Origin: an uncultured Pelagibacteraceae bacterium
Lineage (GTDB): Bacteria; Pseudomonadota; Alphaproteobacteria; Pelagibacterales; AG-422-B15
Length of the DNA stretch: 64,000 bases
Direction of reading: 5' to 3'
Assembly (NCBI GenBank): GCA_902622985.1
Contig: CACNSH010000005.1
Coordinates: 1-64,000, forward strand
In this document: positions 59,456 through 64,000 of the stretch, one piece after another
How the letters are laid out: every line of letters starts with the position of its first letter
Position numbering within the stretch: position 1 is the first letter of the stretch
Position numbers and translations under genes: made by a program
Notes under the pieces: generated by a model
Seen by the model: the letters and a program-made list of their open reading frames with translations, nothing else
What the model was told of the DNA's origin: nothing
Databases searched by the model: none

Positions 59456-60882
59456 TAGAGGGTTGGAATTTAGTTATTGGAATAGAAATTCATGCTCAAG
59501 TTAATTCAAAATCTAAATTATTTTCATCATCACCAACCGATTTTGGATCTAAACCCAATAGTCAAGTAAGCTTAATTGATGCAGCAATGCCAGGTATGCT
59601 ACCTGTAATTAATAAATTTTGTATTGAGCAAGCCGTTAAGTCAGGGATTGGATTAAATGCAAAAATAAATAAAAAATCTATTTTTGATCGTAAGAATTAT
59701 TTTTATCAAGACTTACCACAAGGCTACCAGATATCTCAGTATAAGGACCCAATAGTGGGAGAAGGATTTATTGAGATAGAAACTGAAAACGGTCAAAAGA
59801 AAATAGGGGTTGAGAGACTTCATTTAGAACAAGATGCAGGTAAAAGTTTGCATGATCAGGATCCAAACTTAACTTTTGTTGACTTGAATCGTTCAGGAAT
59901 TGCTCTAATGGAAATTGTATCTAAACCAGATATGAGCTCACCAGAGGAGGCTGTTGAATATGTTCGAAAAGTTAGAAGTATTCTAAGATATCTTGGTACA
60001 TGTGATGGAAATATGGAACAAGGATCTCTAAGAGCCGATGTAAATGTTTCTGTAAACAAGCCAGGAAATGAATTAGGTACAAGGTGCGAAATCAAAAACT
60101 TAAACTCATTTAAATTTATTCATGCAGCTATTGTTTATGAAGCAAAAAGACAAATAAAACTTATTGAGCAAGGAGAAAGTGTTAATCAAGAAACAAGATT
60201 ATTTAATACGCAGTCTGGTGAAACGAGATCAATGAGGTCAAAAGAAGATGCTCATGATTATCGATATTTTCCTGATCCAGACCTTTTGCCACTCACTTTG
60301 GATGATGACTGGATTAAAGGTTTACAAGACACAATACCAGAATTGCCAGATCAAATAAAAGAGAGATTTATTAATGAATATTCTCTTAGTTCTTATGATG
60401 CAAATATTATTGTTTCAGACAAAGCAATAAGTGAATATTTCGAAGACGTTGTAAAGAACAGGAATCCAAAACTTGTAACAACATGGGTTACTGGAGAATT
60501 ATTTTCAATACTAAATAAAAAAAATCTGATTATTGAGGATAGTCCTATTACTGCAAAACAACTTGGTGAACTTGTTGATAACATTGAAAATGGTAAGATT
60601 TCAAACCGTCAAGCAAAGGAAGTGTTGGAGGAAATGTGTGAAAGTGGCAAAGGTGCGTTAGAGATTATTGATGAAAAAGGTTTATCCCAAATTAGTGATG
60701 AAAATGAAATAGAAAGCCTAGTTGATAATGTATTAAATTCAAATCCAGAAAACGTTAAAAAATATAAAAATGGAAAAGATAAACTTTTTGGTTTTTTTGT
60801 TGGTGAGGCCATGAAACTTTCTAAAGGTAAAGCTAATCCAAAAATAGTTAATGACCTAATCAAGAAAAAGTTATCACAATAA
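59452..60882 (+). CDS. gatB: Asp-tRNA(Asn)/Glu-tRNA(Gln) amidotransferase subunit B
   Basis: A 476-residue kinase-like subunit that activates the tRNA-bound acid: VIGIEIHAQVNSKSKLFSSS, FDRKNYFYQDLPQGYQISQ, and the C-terminal YqeY-like tail domain. The frame opens at 59440, but the ATG at 59452 overlaps the gatA stop as ATGA and gives the normal start MIEGWNLVIG, so it is preferred. Confidence 0.97.
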   Translation: MIEGWNLVIGIEIHAQVNSKSKLFSSSPTDFGSKPNSQVSLIDAAMPGMLPVINKFCIEQAVKSGIGLNAKINKKSIFDRKNYFYQDLPQGYQISQYKDPIVGEGFIEIETENGQKKIGVERLHLEQDAGKSLHDQDPNLTFVDLNRSGIALMEIVSKPDMSSPEEAVEYVRKVRSILRYLGTCDGNMEQGSLRADVNVSVNKPGNELGTRCEIKNLNSFKFIHAAIVYEAKRQIKLIEQGESVNQETRLFNTQSGETRSMRSKEDAHDYRYFPDPDLLPLTLDDDWIKGLQDTIPELPDQIKERFINEYSLSSYDANIIVSDKAISEYFEDVVKNRNPKLVTTWVTGELFSILNKKNLIIEDSPITAKQLGELVDNIENGKISNRQAKEVLEEMCESGKGALEIIDEKGLSQISDENEIESLVDNVLNSNPENVKKYKNGKDKLFGFFVGEAMKLSKGKANPKIVNDLIKKKLSQ

Positions 60883-60930
60883 AGTAATTTCTTTTAATCA
60901 ATATAAATTTGATATATTAAAACAATGTGT

Positions 60931-61024
60931 GGAGAGATGGGTGAGTGGTTGAAACCGGCTCCCTGCTAAGGAGTTGTGCGGGCTTATACCCGTACCGAGG
61001 GTTCGAATCCCTCTCTCTCCGCCA
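60931..61024 (+). tRNA. tRNA-Ser (anticodon GCT)
   Basis: A 94-nt class II tRNA with a long variable arm: acceptor GGAGAGA pairs with TCTCTCC, discriminator G, CCA encoded (61022-61024), anticodon loop CTGCTAA. TATATT at 60913-60918 could be its -10 box. Confidence 0.97.
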
Positions 61025-61035
61025 CACTAATTTTA

Positions 61036-63150
61036 TTACGATTCTTGTTTCTTACTTGGTTTAATTAAGGTTTTTCCACCAACATAAGCACGATTAAGAT
61101 TATTCGATAAAGTGTACTCAATTGGTTTCAATTCATTCTCAATAAATTCATATACTTGAATATTTTCCATTACTCTTTGAACATAGTTTCTTGTTTCTTT
61201 GAAAGGTATCAACTCTATCCAATTTTCACTTGTAATATCATCTTTTCTTGGGTCCCCATATTTTTTTATCCATCTTGAAACTCGTGATTCACCCGCATTA
61301 TAAGCTGCAAGAGACAAAATGTATGAGCCATTGTAGTTTGAGAGTAGTTTATCTAAATAAGCGCTTCCTAAAATTACATTATATTTTGGATCTTCTGTTA
61401 ATTTACTCTTTGCATATTCAAGCTTTAAACCCTTTGAGACCCTTTTTGCTGTATACGGCATAAGTTGCATTAATCCTTTTGCTCCTGCATAACTTCCAGC
61501 TTTAGGATCAAACTGACTCTCTTGTCTTGTTACAGAATGTATTAGACTTTGTTCTGGAAAAATAATTTTTCCAAATTCAGGTCTTTCAATTTGAGGAAAG
61601 CTTAGAGGGTCAAGAATTGTGTGGTTATAATATAAAATTTTACCTGCTTGAACTGCAAAATCATGTCTGCCTATGTCATTTGCAGTTTTGACAGAATTTA
61701 CAGAAGTACTAAGATTGTTACGATCAGCAAGATCCCAAATAAATTTTTTAACCAATTTAGGTCTATCAAATTCATTTAATAGAGAGATTGATAAATAAAC
61801 TGGTCGATTTTCTTTATAATCAGTGTTGTTAGCATCGGAATACTTTACAAGCAATGGATTAAATAATTTCTTTTCTGATAATTTGCTCGCCGCGAGCTGA
61901 CCATAAAAGGTAAGACTATACAAAGAAGCCTTTTCATACCAGCGTTGCGACTCTGCAGAACTACCAACTTCCTCTAATGCATTTCCCATCCAATAGGCGG
62001 CTCTTGCTTTTGAGATTGGTCTTGATGAAACATTCCAAATTTCTTGAAAATGAAGATAGGCTGATTCTGGATTAGATAAAAAAGTAAGAGCTATCCAACC
62101 TGCTAACCACTCAGCCTCAGCAATATCTTTACTTTCACTCAAACCGTGATTTATTGCAAGCGCGTATGCAGTTTCATATTCATGACGGTCAATTAAACGC
62201 CTAATAAGAAAACTTTTTTTATCCCAAAATTTGTCTGGGCGAACTAACTCACTCGAATTTGATTTATTGATATCTAATAATAATACTAGTGCACTATCAT
62301 ACTTTCTTTTTTTTATTCGCCAGTTGATTCGATCAAAAACAAGTCCAGGATCATTTTTCAATTCATCTGGAACCAGCTTTATTAAATTATCTACACCACC
62401 CGAAAATGAAATTAATCCTATCCTGGCTTCAAATAGTTTTTGATAATCCTTATCAACATATTTTACCAATCTGGCTGCAGTTCTATATTTTCCGTCCCAC
62501 AGTAATTTATTTATTCTTCTCAGATGATGATCTTTATTTAAAATATTTTTATAAGTTTTTATGATTTGAGATTGTTCTTTTCTAGTAAAGCTGCCACTGA
62601 TATAGCCATCAATGATAAGTTTCTTTCCTTCTTCAGATTTGCCACTGTTTAGAAGCGCATTACCTAGATAAATTCGACCCCAGCCTGTTTCTGGAGGATT
62701 ATCGCTAAAGTAATTTATTAAATCTTCATAATTATCTCTAAATGTAATTTTTGATTCAGCTTTAAGTTTTATTTTTTCTATTTCAGGCCAATTTGAATTT
62801 TTCTTAACATATGTTCTGTAATCAGAAAATGTTAAATTACCTGCACCATTATAATATTTAAGCCAGTTTAGAGTTTCTTTTGCTGTTTCATTTTTAATAT
62901 TACTGCTTATTCCAGTTACTCGATCCCATTTATATTCATCCGCCTTGTCGAGCGCTAACTCAAATAACTCATAGTCTTTATTACTTAACAATTGAGAGAG
63001 TGCAGGCTGCACTGGTTTTTTTATTGGGATCGAGAATCCAGGTCCCGGCAATTCAATGTATAGACTTCTCTTTACAGGCGTTATTTCTCCAAAAGAAGAT
63101 ATTCCTGAAATGAAGAATAGACTTACTACAAAAATGATTAATTTTTTCAC
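61036..63150 (-). CDS. slt: Soluble lytic murein transglycosylase
   Basis: A 704-residue periplasmic enzyme cutting the glycan strands of peptidoglycan. Signal peptide at residues 1-20 (MKKLIIFVVSLFFISGISS). The long middle part is alpha-helical, as in the Slt70 doughnut (YWMGNALEEVG, repeated helical hairpins). The C-terminal goose-lysozyme-like domain has the catalytic E544 (TRQESQFDPKAGS), GAKGLMQLMP and AAYNAGESRVSRW. It may serve recycling or cell separation. Confidence 0.93.
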   Translation of the reverse strand: MKKLIIFVVSLFFISGISSFGEITPVKRSLYIELPGPGFSIPIKKPVQPALSQLLSNKDYELFELALDKADEYKWDRVTGISSNIKNETAKETLNWLKYYNGAGNLTFSDYRTYVKKNSNWPEIEKIKLKAESKITFRDNYEDLINYFSDNPPETGWGRIYLGNALLNSGKSEEGKKLIIDGYISGSFTRKEQSQIIKTYKNILNKDHHLRRINKLLWDGKYRTAARLVKYVDKDYQKLFEARIGLISFSGGVDNLIKLVPDELKNDPGLVFDRINWRIKKRKYDSALVLLLDINKSNSSELVRPDKFWDKKSFLIRRLIDRHEYETAYALAINHGLSESKDIAEAEWLAGWIALTFLSNPESAYLHFQEIWNVSSRPISKARAAYWMGNALEEVGSSAESQRWYEKASLYSLTFYGQLAASKLSEKKLFNPLLVKYSDANNTDYKENRPVYLSISLLNEFDRPKLVKKFIWDLADRNNLSTSVNSVKTANDIGRHDFAVQAGKILYYNHTILDPLSFPQIERPEFGKIIFPEQSLIHSVTRQESQFDPKAGSYAGAKGLMQLMPYTAKRVSKGLKLEYAKSKLTEDPKYNVILGSAYLDKLLSNYNGSYILSLAAYNAGESRVSRWIKKYGDPRKDDITSENWIELIPFKETRNYVQRVMENIQVYEFIENELKPIEYTLSNNLNRAYVGGKTLIKPSKKQES

Positions 63151-63230
63151 GAAATAGTTATTTGTTTGATTTGCACAAGTATATTTATGATTAAGGTTTT
63201 TTTAAATAATTAAAAGTGCTATTGTAAACA

Positions 63231-64000
63231 ATGTTTAAAGGATCTCATACAGCATTAATTACACCTTTTGACGGTAAAATTATTGATGAAAAATCATTTA
63301 GGTCTCTGATAGATTTTCAAATATCTGAGGGTATACATGGACTGGTTCCTGTAGGTACAACAGGCGAGTCGCCAACTCTAAGCCATGAAGAACACAAGTT
63401 AGCAGTTGAGATATGTGTTGAAGAAACAGCAAAACGTGTACCAGTAATAGCAGGGACAGGATCAAACAATACCGACGAAGCAATCGATCTCACCATGCAC
63501 GCTGAAAAAGCAGGTGCTGATGGAGCTTTAGTGGTTACACCATATTATAATAAACCTACACAACATGGTTTATACTCACACTTCGAGGCAATTAGTAAGG
63601 CAACTACACTTCCAATTATTATTTATAATATTCCTGGCAGATCCATTGTTGATATGAATACAAAAACAATGAAGGATTTGTTTAAAATTAAAAACATTGT
63701 TGGAGTAAAGGACGCTACTTCAGATATACCAAGAGTTTATGAAACGAAAACAACAATAGGAGAAAATTTTAATCAATTAACAGGAGATGACGCAACTACG
63801 TTAGCTTTTATGATTTACGGTGGTCACGGATCTATCTCAGTGACGTCTAATATCGCGCCAAAATTATGTTCTGAATTTATGAAATATTGTTTAGATCAAA
63901 ATTTTGCTAAAGCTTCTGAGATAAATGACAAACTGATGCCGTTGCATCATGCTTTATTTGTCGAGTCCAGTCCTGCCCCAGTAAAATATGCAGCTTCTAA
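63231..64000 (+). CDS. dapA: 4-hydroxy-tetrahydrodipicolinate synthase (3' end missing)
   Basis: First committed step of lysine/diaminopimelate synthesis from pyruvate and aspartate semialdehyde. From the ATG at 63231 a frame of 256 codons runs to the window edge; about 35 residues are missing. Visible: [15 protein letters not shown] (the TT pair at 43-44), catalytic Y132 (IYNIPGRS) and Schiff-base K160 (GVKDAT). It is divergent from slt with an 80-nt gap. Confidence 0.96.
   Translation, partial: MFKGSHTALITPFDGKIIDEKSFRSLIDFQISEGIHGLVPVGTTGESPTLSHEEHKLAVEICVEETAKRVPVIAGTGSNNTDEAIDLTMHAEKAGADGALVVTPYYNKPTQHGLYSHFEAISKATTLPIIIYNIPGRSIVDMNTKTMKDLFKIKNIVGVKDATSDIPRVYETKTTIGENFNQLTGDDATTLAFMIYGGHGSISVTSNIAPKLCSEFMKYCLDQNFAKASEINDKLMPLHHALFVESSPAPVKYAAS

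Overview
The window is a compact, AT-rich chromosome segment from what looks like a marine planktonic alphaproteobacterium of the SAR11-like or HIMB59-like type. The taxonomic call is inference. It rests on very short intergenic gaps, low GC, a proteorhodopsin, an alphaproteobacterial tuf-tRNA-Trp-secE-nusG-rplKAJL-rpoBC arrangement, and pccBA-, formate- and glycerol-linked genes without any recognisable transcriptional regulator. No insertion sequence, prophage, CRISPR array or rRNA gene was seen.

Layout. At 1-2705 a minus-strand set (sfsA, map, purB; purB is cut by the left edge) runs divergently from a CinA-type gene. At 3559-6255 lie a proteorhodopsin with a strong terminator, tRNA-Leu, and a pair of exported proteins: an intimin/invasin-type beta-barrel without passenger, and a Cys-containing secreted protein of unknown family in the same reading frame, one stop codon downstream. 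Next come nadK (minus) and a plus-strand metabolic run: glpK, a class II aldolase-like gene, NAD-dependent formate dehydrogenase and a membrane His-box hydroxylase. tRNA-Thr, a tiny membrane ORF and rlmB follow.

From 12381 to 41204 there is almost nothing but the information-processing core: tRNA-Tyr, tRNA-Gly, tuf, tRNA-Trp, secE, nusG, rplK-A-J-L, rpoB, rpoC, then the joined str, S10, spc and alpha operons with secY, adk and rpoA. Two near-identical sigma70-type promoters (TTGACC, 16-nt spacer, TAT(T/A)AT) precede rpsL and rpsM, and a terminator-like hairpin lies in the rpsL leader.

From 41250 to 64000 are housekeeping and metabolic genes: an RluC/D-type pseudouridine synthase, propionyl-CoA carboxylase (pccB, pccA), a gamma-butyrobetaine-hydroxylase-like dioxygenase and lipB, mgtE, a minus-strand run (aldehyde dehydrogenase, HAD hydrolase, RidA-like protein, glycerophosphodiesterase, panC), topA, plsY-pyrB-ruvX, the complete gatCAB set for tRNA-dependent amidation, tRNA-Ser, a soluble lytic transglycosylase, and dapA, which is cut by the right edge.

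The genes suggest a heterotrophic cell with light-driven proton pumping, able to use glycerol, formate and probably propionyl-CoA-yielding substrates or quaternary-amine-related compounds. The best candidate for something undescribed is the surface pair at 4504-6255. No intergenic stretch longer than 300 bases exists in the window.
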